The notes under the pieces are model-generated. The model made no database searches. It worked only from the letters and a program-made list of their open reading frames with translations, and was not told where the DNA came from. Positions 12,454 to 24,997 of a stretch of DNA of 64,000 bases are shown in pieces; positions within the stretch are counted from its first letter, which is position 1; every line of letters starts with the position of its first letter. The DNA lies in NCBI GenBank assembly GCA_001600875.1, contig BCLD01000006.1, positions 394,300 to 458,299 on the forward strand, given 5' to 3'. The stretch is from Solicoccozyma terricola (lineage: Eukaryota; Basidiomycota; Tremellomycetes; Filobasidiales; Piskurozymaceae). The position numbers and the translations under genes were made by a program.

Positions 12454-15152
12454 CTAAGAAGTCGCCATCACCACATCACCATCATGCGCGAGTCCGTTGG
12501 GTGGGTCGGCGACGACGGCTGTAGGTTGATTGTTTTGAGAGTTGCCAATGTCAGCTTCCAGTGACTTGGATACTTCTAGTTCTGCGGCAGCTGGAGGAGT
12601 GATTTTGGAAGCACTGAGAAGTTGCTCAATCCAATCATCGGCCGCGTTGTGATTATCCGTGACGATGCGACGACGAGATTCTGCGGGAGAGATAAATAAA
12701 AAGTTGGGCAATGTCAGTTTTGTTCTTGGGTAGAGCAAATGCGGCAGTCATGCACCTTTCCATTCAATACTTTGCGGACCAACGGCTCCCTCCACCAATG
12801 CCATCAGTCGCTTAACTTCTGGTGTCGAGGTCGTACCCATAGCTTTGAGCCAAGGAGAGACGGCCAGGTTCATATACAGCCTACCGCCGAGATCTGTAGG
12901 GTAGACACATGTCAGCTCTTAGATATGGACAGCACAGACCTGATTGCGCACCGGTAATGTCACAAGTGACTTCCGAATCAGGTGGGTTGATCTGTCTGAA
13001 GACGCACCCCTTCGGCGCAGCTGGCATTGGGGGTCGATCCAGCGCTTCGACGCCAGGCGGCTCGCCATCCTGAGCTTTCCCCACCATCCACTTTTGATCC
13101 ACAACGTCGAAGAGATCACCATGGATCAGGCAATTGAAAATGGAGTCGCCGTCCGATTTCACTTCTTCCATGCAAATGAGGCTGTCCAGTACGGGGCGTA
13201 CGCCGTCAGCGCAGGAAGATCACTCCGGTGTTTGTCACTCACGCCATCCTCAAAAACACGCCTCTGTTGGACGAGTCGGGAGTAGGAGCCAACAGCGAAC
13301 CATCAGGCAGGGATCCTCGCGTCTTGTTCAGTCGGATCAACTCGTGCTGCCATAACCTTTCCGCTCCGTACCAGAGACCCTGCGGAAAGATATGATCAGA
13401 ACTGACGGTACCAGGGCACCAGAAGAGATCATTACCTGGAAGTATGTCTTCTTGATTTCCGTGGAACCTGCTCCACTGACGGTCTCGACCTTGTAGCCAT
13501 TGGTTTGTGTCCAGGTATGTGCAATGTTCTGCCAGACAAGGAGATCATCAATACTCGAATGGCTTTGCCTGAACAATCTTCACTTACCATTGCGACTTTA
13601 AGGGCATAGGCATAATGTAAGCAGAGCAAATCCCATCTGCCTTCATTGGCAAAGGACTCGAAAGGCTCTGTGCTCTGCTTCATTAATTCCTTCCTCCAGT
13701 TCGTTTTAGCACGCGCAAGATCTTCTGTACTGGTTGCGTGCTGTTTGATGTACGCTTCCACGATGTTTTTTACATGGTGGTGGAGGGCTTTGAACTCTTC
13801 ATGCACTGTAATGGCAGCCCAAGGAAGGACCTCACTCTCCCCGAGTCGCACAAATGCGTCTTCAGGATCGGGGGAGCCTAGCTTGCGATGCTTGATCCGA
13901 CCCAGGTATTTGACGACATATTGAGTGGTTTGAACGACGACTCCGCCATCCGCTTGCATTTTCGTCATTTGTTCGGAGCCGGAAGGAGCGTTATCGACCA
14001 CCGGCTGAGCCTTGCGGATTTGAACTTCATCGCGTACGATGATACCTGGCCATCTATCAATGACGGGTGGACAGCCGGTCGATGGAGTCGGGTTCGCTAT
14101 GGAAACAGGCAGTTTGCACCAGACTAGTTCTCCTTCGCCTATGAGTGACACGGCCAGTCAATCAAGTCAGACGCCGCTCATTCCACAAGTGCATGTGGAA
14201 CTCACGATAGGATTTTCTTTTCCCCATCAAATCATCCCAACTCATACTAGTCGCATACCCTTCTTCGTGCGACGCATCGACCTTTAGTTTTTTATGAGCT
14301 TTTTCCTGCGGTGTCATTTTGCTCTGCGTGGCCTTTTCAGCCTTTTCAGCCTTCCGTTTCGATGGATTCTCGAATGCGGGCGCGGGGTTCTGCGAATATT
14401 TGCAAGTGCACTGGAGGGGAGGGTGGGTGGGTAAGCATGCTGAAGGATAAGTCATGTTGCACTGGAGAGCGTCACCTGCTTGTGATTTTCCAAATCAGAG
14501 TCGGGGTTCATCAGCCATGCTGGATAAGGAAGCGCACATCAGCCAGCATGTCACGACCGAGCCATTCCCTCGGGGATCTCACATGCATGGCCAAAGAATT
14601 CATTAGGACTTCTGAACTTGAGCACATGTTTGGAGCCCTGCGGAGATGGATGCATGTCAGTGCGGCAGGTGGTGGAGAGCAGCTGATGAGTTCCGTTGGT
14701 ACTGACAAACATGTAAACATCGGTCCGGTCTGACATATCCTTTTGCTGCTTGTGATGAAGGAAGAGAGAGTAACCTGCTGGTAGGTCTGAGAGGGTGTAC
14801 TTGAGGGCTAATTGCAGAGCGGCGCGACAATATTCAGCATGCCGGTCGTACGTCACAGCAGACGGTAAAGGGTTCGGTTCCCAACTCACGGTCGGGAAAC
14901 CCAGCTTCTGTCGCGAGGTGGATTGCGATTCTATCGCGAAAGAGTTTGGATTTGGGATGATTGCTAAAGTGATTGCATGGAGCATAGTGGAGAGTATCAG
15001 CGGGGGTACGCAACAATTGCTTCGCAACCGACTCACAAATCCACCTGCTCATGGTAGTTTGGGTTCGAGTTGATGTCGACGGGGTGATCGAGGTAGTTTT
15101 CTGGCCAGCGGGATGATGTGCCGTCTGAGCGCGGGATGGTGATGACGGGCAT
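12454..15152 (-). CDS. CLR2: Clr2-like transcriptional silencing factor (SHREC component)
   Basis: Likely homologue of fission-yeast Clr2, a subunit of the SHREC histone-deacetylase/remodeller complex that silences heterochromatin. Twelve exons join in phase to about 656 residues. The N-terminal silencing domain is recognisable from SRWPENYLDHP, DLPAGYSLFLHHK and, after splicing, KFRSPNEFFGHASWLM. A Lys-rich linker follows, then the C-terminal Clr2 region with RWPGIIVRDE, GLWYGAERLWQHELIRLN and GDLFDVVDQKWM. The start chosen at 15152 (MPVITIPRSDG) gives the conserved N-terminus. It is divergent from the histone-fold gene at 15377, so the two chromatin genes share about 225 bp of promoter. Confidence 0.75.
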
Positions 15153-15376
15153 GGCAGGGAGGATGGGTGACCGGGTGACCCTGTACCGTGTGACTGTGAC
15201 TGTGTGTGTGTGTGCTACCTGTTTGATGCTGCTCCGTGCTCGTCGGTGTCGTCGTCGTCGTCGGTTGGATGCATGCATATGGGCTTACTCGCCCGCACGC
15301 GTCGTTCAACACATCGCAGCCAGCTCTCTCACAATAATCACACTCACAATACAACAATACTGTCCTTCCCAACGCC
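15153..15376. promoter_or_regulatory. shared divergent promoter, CLR2 and histone-fold gene
   Basis: The 224 bp between two divergent start codons contain a (GT)n-rich tract at about 15195-15215 and a cgtcgtcgtcgtc run near 15245-15260. Both genes encode putative chromatin proteins, so coordinated expression is possible but is only an inference from position. Confidence 0.5.
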
Positions 15377-16624
15377 ATGTCAGCATCCCCCACTCGTGCC
15401 CTCGCAGCCATGGACGAGGAAGAGCACTACGCTAATGATGGCGACGAAGACCGTCCCCAGGAAGAAGCCAGTGGTGCGTTAACCCCCCCCCCCTCCCTTC
15501 TCGGTGATCTACCCACCCCACCGTTCCTCTTTGTTAAGCTGGCTTTCCCTCTTCCCTCTCGCCGCCTAGCATCAACGACCAAAAGGCAGAAGCGAAAACC
15601 TCGGCCCTCTGAGCTAGCGGACGATCGTCAACCTGGTACCACGGCATGGCCAGTGGCACGCATTCAGCGGATCTTGAAAGCGGACGAGGACGTGACGAGG
15701 ATGAGCAAAGAAGCAGTGTTTCTGGTGGCCATTGCGACGGTGAGTTCGGAGTGCGTAGCGAGTTCGTGATTTCGCTACTGATGGGAGCGGGAATCCGGTA
15801 TCATCTTCACCAGGAACATTTTATCAAGCGACTTGCATCACAAGCTTGGCTTCGAGCAAGATTGAATCAGAAAAAGACACTGACATTAGAAAACTTGGGT
15901 AAGCGGTGTCTTGCTCTTCGTCTCGATTGGAACCTTTCCCTCATATGCGACCTCACACCTTCAGCAACTGTCGTACAACAAGAACCCGAATTCTTTTTCC
16001 TAGAAGGTGAGCCGACTTGATGCTCTTACAGCCACATTTGGCCTACAATCGTCGCGGAAGCGTTTTCAAGACGTTTATGATGAAAAAAGATAGTATCAAA
16101 ATCGAGTGGGATGGAGGTTGACTCTGGAACATTCGAAATTAAAACTCTGAGATCGAGGTTTCGAACGTCTTCTGGCGAAGAATCGCTTGATCGACGAAGA
16201 GTCTGACATATCTTCTCTCTGAAATACACATTGGAAAGAAGGGGCTGCTTGGGAGAACACGACTAGGCAGGGGACTGACGAATCGGAATCTTGTTCAAAT
16301 GTTGGGTATGTATTCAGATATCATGCCTCGTACCGTTCCATTGTCTGTTGCACTTGCTGCGCGACAGGCGAAAGGTGAGTTTCCAACGGTGACCCACGTT
16401 ATCTTACACGGCCATCTTTGATCACCTCCTCTTTTTAGAATCTGAATCCGCTCACCTACCAACTTACACCGAACCGCCTCTCACGGATCTAATCCCACAA
16501 GGATCCCTCCATGTATCTACGAATCCAGATTTTGTGGGCGTAGTGGCTAAGAATGAGAGAGGAACTCATCCGAAGAGATTGACGATTGGTGGTGGTGGTG
16601 GTGGTGGTGGTGGTGGTGGTGGTA

Positions 16625-16656
<32 letters not shown>

Positions 16657-16954
16657 ACTCCTGCGCCGGCTACTGCCGCTGCGAAAAAGGACGATGATGG
16701 CAAGGAGGTGAGTGATGTGACTGTTGTAACGAGATGCCTGCAGGTGTTGCAAGGTCGTAATGGAGCTCCTTGCCTTGTTCTAGAATGCAAGTACTCGAGC
16801 GTCGCGGCGACAGTCTCGACGTGTAGAACAGGAAGAGGTAGCACCGGCGGCACCAGTAGCACCACCTGCTGACGAGGCAGGTTTGGGACCGATGGATGTG
16901 GAAAGTGATGTTGAGAGTGAGGGGGGAGCGAGGGATGAGCGGATGGCGGAGTGA
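15377..16954 (+). CDS. CHRAC1/POLE4 (Dpb3/Dls1)-like histone-fold protein
   Basis: Histone-fold subunit related to CHRAC1/POLE4 in animals and Dpb3/Dls1 in yeast, which pair with a second histone-fold protein in the ISWI chromatin-accessibility complex or DNA polymerase epsilon. Seven exons join in phase to about 296 residues. The fold spans about residues 55-140: WPVARIQRILKADEDV, then MSKEAVFLVAIATEHFIKRL, LTLENLATVVQQEPEFFFLE and DIMPRTVPLSVALAARQAK. After it come a Gly12-Asn-Ala10 tract (16588-16656), a basic RASRRQSRR patch and an acidic tail, much longer than in CHRAC1. Intron 4 is about 310 nt. An internal ATG at 15410 (MDEEEH) is an alternative start. Confidence 0.78.
16588..16656 (+). 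repeat. coding trinucleotide repeats (GGT)12 and (GCT)10
   Basis: Twelve perfect GGT codons at 16588-16623, one AAT, then ten perfect GCT codons at 16627-16656, encoding Gly12-Asn-Ala10 inside the histone-fold gene. Perfect synonymous codon runs like these suggest recent slippage and possible length polymorphism between strains. Confidence 0.95.
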
Positions 16955-17736
16955 CGGTGACGGGGACGTGGACGTGGATGGGGGACTGGGAGCGGTGTAT
17001 TGAGTGGTTGTTAGATGGTAGATGATGTATGTATAGTGTATGCCGTCCCTCCGTCCCTTCCGTCCCTACCGTCGCCACCATCACCTCCGACGGAACACCC
17101 CTTGCCCCCCTCCCTCCCCTCCCTCCCTCCCCCCCGCGCTTCTATTTGTCCCCGTCGGCTGCGCTTAACTCGCTGCTCCCGCTTGGCGTCCCCCCTCCTA
17201 CGACGCCGACCAGTCTAGCGTGCAAAAGGTCCCAGTTCAAAAGTATTCATAGTATTCATCCTCCGCATCTCCAAGTCCTCAACCAACCCCACCCCATTCA
17301 CGGGCAAGGTACAGAGAGCAACCGTACGATCGTCCATCTTTTCACCGTGCCAGCCGCCCGGCTCCTGCCGTTGAAAGGTCTCCATTCGGTCGCTCAGCGG
17401 TCCAGGTTATCCGGTTCGTCGGACGCGTTCGCAAGTTTTCATTCCATCACCTCGACAAGGTGAAGGTGGTCTGGAGTGTGGTAGCTGACTGGAAACCATC
17501 CTCTCCTTCAGTCTGTGACGCATATCATTCTTTCCCTGGTCATTGCTAGGTCCCTTCCAAACTCGCCTGTCCTACCTTTCACTCCGGACGAAACATCCGA
17601 AGCGCGGTCTGCCACAGGTTCAGGGTTACGCAATTACTGTTTGTCACCACCCAGGAGTCGAATCTCCCCTCCAGGCGGCCTTTCCTTTCTAGTCAACACA
17701 ACCACCACAACCACTCTTGCGTTGCGCTCTCCGTCC
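16955..17736 (+). other. intergenic with polypyrimidine tracts
   Basis: No supportable gene. A strongly C/T-rich block with repeated ccctccc/ccgtccc units covers about 17040-17210. Between about 17450 and 17560 there are spliceable-looking boundaries (gtgaag donor, cttcag acceptor), so part of this may be 5' UTR exons and an intron of the downstream gene. The ORFs crossing it are low-complexity Pro/Ser readings of the pyrimidine tract. Confidence 0.5.
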
Positions 17737-20700
17737 ATGGATACCAGTTCACCGGGACGTCGTCAATCAATCTAAAATCCCGCTTCCCACCAGCACATTA
17801 AAATACAACACGCTCCCTTGGCAATTTCCTCAATCTGATCGTCGACAACTCCCAAATCCCCACAGCTCGACTGGAGGGTTCAGAGCAAGTCAAGGTGGCT
17901 CATCCAGATATCGGTTCTGATATCGGGATCGCAATCCGCTCCTCCCACGTCGGAACGGCACTCCCCACAAAGTCCGTCCTCGACACAGTCTTGACTTTCC
18001 TCGGCCGCTCACGATCTCGTCAATCCCTCCTGGGTCTAGTCTGGACGGGAGTCGAGATCGCCATAATGTCTCAGGGTATTGCATTTCTCATGGGTGTGTT
18101 GGGACTGGGCATGTGGCATTCTCCGGCGGAGATTAAACCTGACGAGTTGGATGACTCGATTATGCGCGGTGCGGTGTCGATGTTGCTGGGCAAAGGTGGA
18201 TGGGACGTGCGAAGAGTGTTGGTTTGGTTGATAGGACTGGCTCTTCTCTTCTTGATGGGTGGGTTAAGACGATTGATGGACCTTGGCACATTTGGTTGGG
18301 AGGGTCGACAAAGCTGATACCAGTCATTCCTCATCCACTCCAGCCATTCTTTCAACTCCGACCGAAAATTCATTTCGATCCTACCTCACCGAATTGTCGT
18401 TCCGAAAGCACCTCAGAGATCTACATCATACAACTTCAACATCCTCCACTCCTCGCACAGCCATCTCTGAAGAAGGCTCTCACCCGGACCACGCACCCAC
18501 CCCCTTCCGCTTCTCCAATCATGTCGCCATCACATTGCGAACACCAAACTACATTTATCGAACATTTCATGTCCTGTCGCTTGTTTGCATTTTACCATCA
18601 CCTGAACGGACTCACAAACGCTCAGCGCTCGTCGGTAAGAACGGTACCAAACACGCTCGAAGGAACCACGATGATGAGGATTGGGAGGCAGTGACGTTGA
18701 CAGGTGTATGGTTCATCGGAGCGTTTGGAAAGTGGTGGTGTATCGGTTCGGTTGGCAGAAGCGCAGTAATCATGCTTGTGGGTGGGAACGGGAAGGGTAG
18801 GGAGATGGTGGAAAAAGGTCACGGTGTCGTCGGGGTGGTGGCTTTACCGGATGCCAGGGAGGATGTTCATCAGGATGGTGAGTGGGGACCGTATAGTTGT
18901 TCCCGACGTGGGGAAGAAGTTTTTCTCTTTTTTTCTTTTTTCTTGGGGTTGACATTCGAGCACACCTACTCCTCAGCGATCTTCAAAGTCACAGATGAAC
19001 CTCACGGAAAGCTCGCGGCCTCATTGAAGCATGCACTATCGTCCTCCTCACTCGGTGCACGGGATCATTCGCCACCACCACTCGGACGGGATGCGTCCCT
19101 TCCGCTGCATAATCGGACGACTGCGGATTCCCGTTCCGTCTCAGCACGAGTAGAGGGGAAACCAGTGTCTGCTGTGGGAAGCGTGGAACAAGCAAAACCC
19201 GACCCAAGTCATCAGGAGAAGAGGGAAGTGGTAGGGAATGGATTAGTGGTAAATGAGAAGAAGGAGGATACAGCAATGTCTCGATCATCACCATCTGCAA
19301 CACCTTCACCTCTGTTGCTCGAACTTAGGGCATCACTGTCGGCATCTTCAGCCTCCGTCTCGGATCTCAGAGGCCAGCTCAAGACTCTCACGGCGTCAGT
19401 TGAGCAATCTCAGCTGCAGCTTCAGAGCGACGTGGATGGTCTTCGAAAGAAGAAAAAGGACGAGGACGCAGATCGTGCCGAATTGAAGACGAGAATGAAA
19501 GGATTGGAAGAGAACAAACGACAGGCGGAAAGTGCGAGAAGAGACGCAGAAAAAAAATTAAGAACTGCAGAGGGGACCCGTGATGGTATACAAGCGAGGA
19601 TCGATACCATGACGCGAGAGATTATGGAAGTGGAGGAGGAAAGAGCAGGGTGTATAGACGGAATCAGGGGGTCGAAAGAAGCGAGGGAGGAACATGCACG
19701 TACGACAGCGGTGAAAGTGACAGATACTGGGATTTCATTGGAGAGGATGGAGGAGGAGCTGGCAGAAGAAGGGAGGATGAATACGGAGTTGGCAGCCAAG
19801 GTCATGAAGGCCGTGGATGTGTTGCAGTCGTTGATCGACAAGAGTCCGCAAGCGTTGACGGGTGGCGACGAGGAGGGACAGGGCGGCAGTGCACCCGCAA
19901 CTCCGAATGCCAACCTGCACACCCAGACACACCATTTGGGAGGTCAAGACATTTACTCTGGTGGATACGACTCTGGATACGGCATGCATGAACAGGCCGT
20001 CCGGTTTCCGCAACACGGGCGACCGCTTTCTCGGGAGTTTCATGATAGCCACCGATACGGGAACGCTGGTGGTAACTTTCCCTTCAGCCGCGTGCCATCC
20101 TTCAAGGATGTTACGGGGTACGAAGGTTTTGGACCTCTCGGGGTGTCGGGTCTGCGTGTCGGCGACGGTTACCGGACGTCTTCAACCGACATGGACGCCG
20201 ATGAACCTGGTTCGCCCACCGGTACGATGTCCTCGTCTTTCACCGCCAACTTACTTCCTCAAGGTCTTTTCCGATCTCTGGAGGGTGACGTGACGCCCGT
20301 GGATGACGATGGCATAAATTTGGATGATCAGGATCTCATGGATCACCCTTTGAGAAATCATCACATCGAGATACCAGATAACCCCAGAAATATTTCTCGA
20401 CGTGGTGAAGACTTGACGCCTCCAGCAACCCAGTCGGGCGCAGATGAAGACGACGAGTCGGTCTCCCCTAAACCGGTGTTGCATCGCTTCGAGGACATGG
20501 AGGATGATCGTGAGCGTCTTGACCAACATCCAGCCGAACAAAGCCATCGTCTCTCCATATCACCGTCCCGCTCTAGTCCTCGTCGATGGTTTTCCAAGGT
20601 CAAATCCGGAATCACCAACGACCCTCACGATGCGGCCGCGCTGCATAACGGATCTGCTCTGTACGGCCGGCCTTTGTCCCTCACGCTCTCGAACGATTCC

Positions 20701-21060
20701 CTTCTCGGAGCTGGAGGTCAAGGCTTTGAATCGGCCTTTGCACCATCTGCAGCTGAGAAACGTGCTCTTCGTTGGGGTTCTATAGGACGATGGGCGGCCA
20801 CCAACCGGCAGACAGGAGTGGCCGACCTGCCCCCTTTCGCTCAAGCACAAAGGGCAAGCGGGTACCTCGTGTCTCCGCCGGGAAGTGCGAGATCCAGCTC
20901 GGTGGATCTGACTGCCCGGAATGCCTGGGACCATGCTGACCGAGCGTTCGGTAGCGGCGGCGGCCAGCCTGCGGAGCATGGCGAGGGGAAGACTCCGTTC
21001 CGCTTTTTTTCACTCGGCAAGAAGACTGGCAAGGATGCTGGCGGATGGAAGGAGTCGTGA
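17737..21060 (+). CDS. hypothetical membrane-anchored coiled-coil protein
   Basis: I do not recognise this family. The first coding exon is uncertain: ATG 17737 is the nearest start whose phase can reach the ORF open from about 17866. The N-terminal part has two hydrophobic segments (GIAFLMGVLGLGMW near 18080-18115 and VLVWLIGLALLFLM near 18215-18260). A short intron of 40-51 nt near 18255-18312 shifts into the long frame ending at 21060, and a 99-nt intron sits at 18878-18976. A further hydrophobic WFIGAFGKWWCIG segment follows, then a Lys/Glu/Arg-rich heptad region (about 19300-19850) predicted to be a coiled coil, and a long Gly/Ser/Pro/Asp-rich tail. It is probably more than 950 residues. 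The gene is well supported by open frame and codon content; the exact 5' end is not. Confidence 0.6.
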
Positions 21061-21361
21061 GGAAGCACGGTGTGCATGTGTGCGGCAATGTATGGCAACG
21101 GGGCGAATGAAATGCTGTTCCATGGGTGGGTGCATACATGGGAGGGTTGCGGTGATGGCCATTCGCCACTTTCGCCACTTTCGCCACTGCCGATGATTCG
21201 TCATCACGCGTTTCAACTAGATCCACCTCAGAGCTCAGAGACGTGGCCACGACGTTCTAGCCGGCCATCCATCCATCCATCCATACATCCATCCATACAC
21301 ATCCTGCCTGCCGCATCGTGTCGTGTCGAGGTCGCACTCCAAAGCCCTCCACTGTCTCATC
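21061..21361. other. intergenic with ATCC microsatellite
   Basis: The gap between the coiled-coil gene and muskelin. It holds a near-perfect run of ccatccatccat units at about 21265-21300 and three tandem copies of tcgccactt at about 21162-21190. No gene or clear promoter element is seen. Confidence 0.5.
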
Positions 21362-24300
21362 ATGCCTTCAGACCATCTTCTCGAAGTCGAACGCGCGCTC
21401 GTCGCTTCCGCCGCAATTCCTTACGTTCGTCCTCGCCGTCTTCCGACGTACAACCTATGCTTACTCCACATGTCCTGCACAGAGCATTCACTCCTTCTCA
21501 TCATTCTCGGGAAACTTCAGACCTTCCAACATCATACTCGATAAACCGAAAGATTCGACGTCAAGATGGAGTGGTGGGTTATCCGTTTCGACCGCCAATA
21601 CGCAAGCTCGATATGGGGAGGGCATGGGGTCACCAGCTCCAACGAGCGCGTGGGTCATGTTGGAACTGTCCAAGACCAGTGTTATTAGTACGCGCTCTCT
21701 GTTTTTTTTTGTGTCGAGTAGGTCATAGTCAACCATCTTACAGCCATCATCGCCAGGTTCTATTACATTTGGCAAATATCACGAATCCCATCCCTGCAAT
21801 CCACAAAGCGTCACAGTCTCCGCGGGTCTCTCTCCTAATCATCTGCGGGAGATCTATTCCGGACGCTTGAAAAACGATTCGACTCCAGAAACGAAAACTG
21901 TCATTTGGAAAGCCAGACTTGGTGGAGTGGAGATGGACAAGAGAAGGGCTTGGGAGGCGAATGAGAGGAGTGGGGATGGGGGGAACATAGTGAGTGTTGG
22001 GGGAATGGCAGTTGTGGAGCAAGCGCTGATAGCTTAATGGGATGGAATTTCAGGCATTTGCGGTTCGATATATCAAGTGGGCATGAAGCGCTGTTAGAAC
22101 AGATAGGCTTCGATTCTCACCATTATTCGTTTGCTTGTCGCTGCAGGATTTCGCCAGGACCGTGAGTACTAGACCAAAAGTTGAGATAGCGTGCCTTCGA
22201 TTAATGCTCACACTTGCCCTTCCTATCATTGCAGAGCGTATGAAGCTCGATTCAACGTAAGCCGATCACTCCAAGCTCTTATTTGATTTAGTTACACCAC
22301 TTATGAGACGGTTCCTCCATCAGCCGAGTATCTGGCATGTCGCTGTCAATGGCACCAGCTCCGAGACTTTGGTCACGAAAGTCGAGAATCGTTACCTACA
22401 AGTACGCTTCACGTAGATGATTTGATAAAGTACTTCACTCATGTTTACACCATCTGGCACAGGCCCAATCTCTCCAAGCCAACCGCGTCACCCTCAAATA
22501 CCTACGCTCTTCCCAAATGGGTCCAGCCTATAGCGCACTATACGATTTTATGATGAGCAACCCCGAAACACCACAACCTATCCTGGAACACCCACTGCTA
22601 ACAGAACTACATGCGGCTGTCGTTGAACAAGGAGACTACGATCACGCGGAGGAAATAATTCAGGCGATCATGGACGAGGGTCTTATGGACGATCATATTG
22701 CCAGAGGGCCAGTAACATATCGATGGCAGACCCTGGAGCCTCGATTAGATGCAGATGGGGCGCTGCATGAACCCCCTAGAAGAGGAGGACATGCGCTGTG
22801 TATGGACGAGAGCGACAGGGTATGGCTGTTTGGCGGATGGGACGGAGCGAATGCTATGGACGATCTCTGGGTCAGGATACCAAGGATCGGGGATGTCGAC
22901 TTTAGTGAAGATTGTGCGTTATGGAAAAAGGTGGAGAAGAAGGAGGGTGCGGCTTGGCCTGAGGCGAGGGCCGGTTGTGCGATGACTGCTTCCGGGAAAA
23001 CTTTGTGAGTGGAAATCTTTCCATCTCGAAGAAGAGTGCGTTGACGACCAAACTTTCCCCTGTTCAGGTATTTAATGGGCTCGGGTGAATCCCGTGTGGA
23101 CGGCCTGCTCCTCTCATCGGCACACGTAACCGGCGGCACAACTCATCCAGCTGACTCCGGCGGGCCGGCACCTGATATACTTGCCTCTCAAGAGACATTT
23201 GGCCTCATATCAGCGGATCTGACTGATGTAGTGGAGAAGGGTATGCCAGAAGTTGCAGCAATTGGATTGGATCGGGTGTGGTCATTCGATATGGAGACCG
23301 AGGAGTGGAGTGTGATCGATATCGCGGAAGTTGTGAGACAAGCCTGAAAAACATGGACGGAATTGCTTATTGACTTTTCATTTTACGGTAGCCCGGCTCT
23401 GAATCTGATCGTCCTGGTATAATCGAAGTGAAGGACATGTGTGGTAAGAACTCCTCAGAACAGAATTCACAGGTTAGACGATTGGGTTAGACGATTGACT
23501 TGTAACACTTCAGTCCGAGGGCATCATCTCTACGTATATGGCACGACCGGACGGCTTGCAGCTGCGCGAGGAAGACTTTACGTTCTGGACCTGGAGACTA
23601 AAGCTTGGAGCAGATTGCAGTCAGTGCATACGAGACTTTGTCATTTGCGAATGTAGGCTGATCAACATCTCTTCTACAGCTCCATACCCACAGCGGATCA
23701 AAGCATCAACTCGACGTCACCAGGTCCGTCTTGTCCCATTTTTGCTTATCATGCGGCCGGAATTGTGACCGCCTTGCGTCCTCATATAGCTCAACTGGCC
23801 ATTTTCGATGCAAAAGATGCGTCGCTGCTCCTTCTGGATGGCGGATCAGCCAGTCCCGCTTTGCCAGCACAACTCTGGCGTAACATCCTCCCAACTGACC
23901 AACTGAATAGATTACCAAGTCTTGGACGACAATGTCCTCCCCTGAAGCCCGGACACCCCGTTCGCGGCTTTTACGACGAGAAAAATGGTGACATCGTTGT
24001 CGTCTTTGGCCATGGGAAGGGCTGCATCCTGCCGAAGCTAGGGAGGATCTCACAGATTTGGCGATATAGCGTCAGATTGGCTGAGTGGTTCCCTGTTGTC
24101 GACGTCACCGAAGAGGTAGAACGCCGAACGGCGCGGGCAGTCACTCTGGATTATGAGGTGGAAGAGTTGCAATCTGCCAAAAAAGAAGGCACGCCCCTCG
24201 ATTTGTCTTTCTTGCAGAGATGCGGGCATCAGATGGTGTATAATCCCGCTCAAGACGTCTGTTTGGTCATTGGTAGCTCTACGCCAGCAAACTCTGATCA

Positions 24301-24879
24301 AGCGAATGACTACCGGATGATCGAGTTCAAACGGTGAATTGAGACGAGCTCTGGTATATGAAATATGCTAATATCTGACTTGCTTCTGTCTCACAGCCCT
24401 GGAAAAGCGACCATCAAGCGGAAATGCTTACTGGCCATTAGAAAACAAAAGTGAGAGCTGGTTTGTCCATCCGATAGAGGCCTATGTCTGAGCGAATTTG
24501 ATGTCCTTCCAGATTCATCGACATGGTGTCCAACTCCCCATCAATGCAAGCTCTTCACTACCTGCAGGGTCCACTCCACGCTGTTGTCGATCACGACGCG
24601 GCGGATGAGAGCAAGCATTTCAGGGCACTGCTCGCTCACTTGTTGCAGTTTGGCAGCACCGTTGAGGCCATGCCAGAGGGTGAGATGGTCCCGGAGACAG
24701 GTGAGTGTGGATCTGTCCGTTGGTAAGTACATCCTTCTAATATGCCGTTCACAGATCACCTGGTCTCATCAGAGCAACATTCTCAACGTACTGGCGTGTT
24801 CGAGGCAATTTTACGATACGTGTCCCCACGCTACAAGCAGCCTGCCGGCGACTTACTGCATTCAGCGCAGGACATGTGA
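21362..24879 (+). CDS. MKLN1: muskelin-like protein (discoidin, LisH/CTLH, kelch repeats)
   Basis: Homologue of muskelin, a kelch-propeller protein that in animals and fungi belongs to the CTLH/GID-type ubiquitin ligase. Fifteen exons join in phase to about 874 residues. The discoidin-like N-terminus reads SIHSFSSFSG, NIILDKPKDSTSRWSGG, SSITFGKYHESHPCN and GRLKNDSTPET. The LisH/CTLH part is ILEHPLLTELHAAVVEQGDY with a following AEEIIQAIMDEGL. Kelch repeats begin RRGGHALCMDESDRVWLFGG. The C-terminus matches muskelin, with ALHYLQGPLHAVVDH, AADESKHFRALLAHLLQFG and a final LHSAQDM. Several exons are tiny (15, 22 and 23 nt) yet keep phase. It overlaps nothing and is convergent with the amylase at 24998. 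Confidence 0.9.
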
Positions 24880-24997
24880 CATCTTGACGATGATACGACA
24901 CGATCGGGGGGAACGGTTCTCTACGAGAGAAATATGCTGTTCGGAAGCTAGTGGCTACATGTAGTTTCTATCAATGCTAAATGTTGTTACCTTCCTC

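Noticed and set aside
16566..17084. 172-codon minus-strand ORF over the GGT/GCT repeat
   Set aside because: This is the antisense of the histone-fold gene's repeats (poly-Pro/poly-Ala shadow).
18283..18320. Start of the 925-codon ORF taken as a true N-terminus
   Set aside because: The apparent start is a TTG codon; an upstream TM-encoding exon joins the frame through a short intron, so the real start is further 5'.
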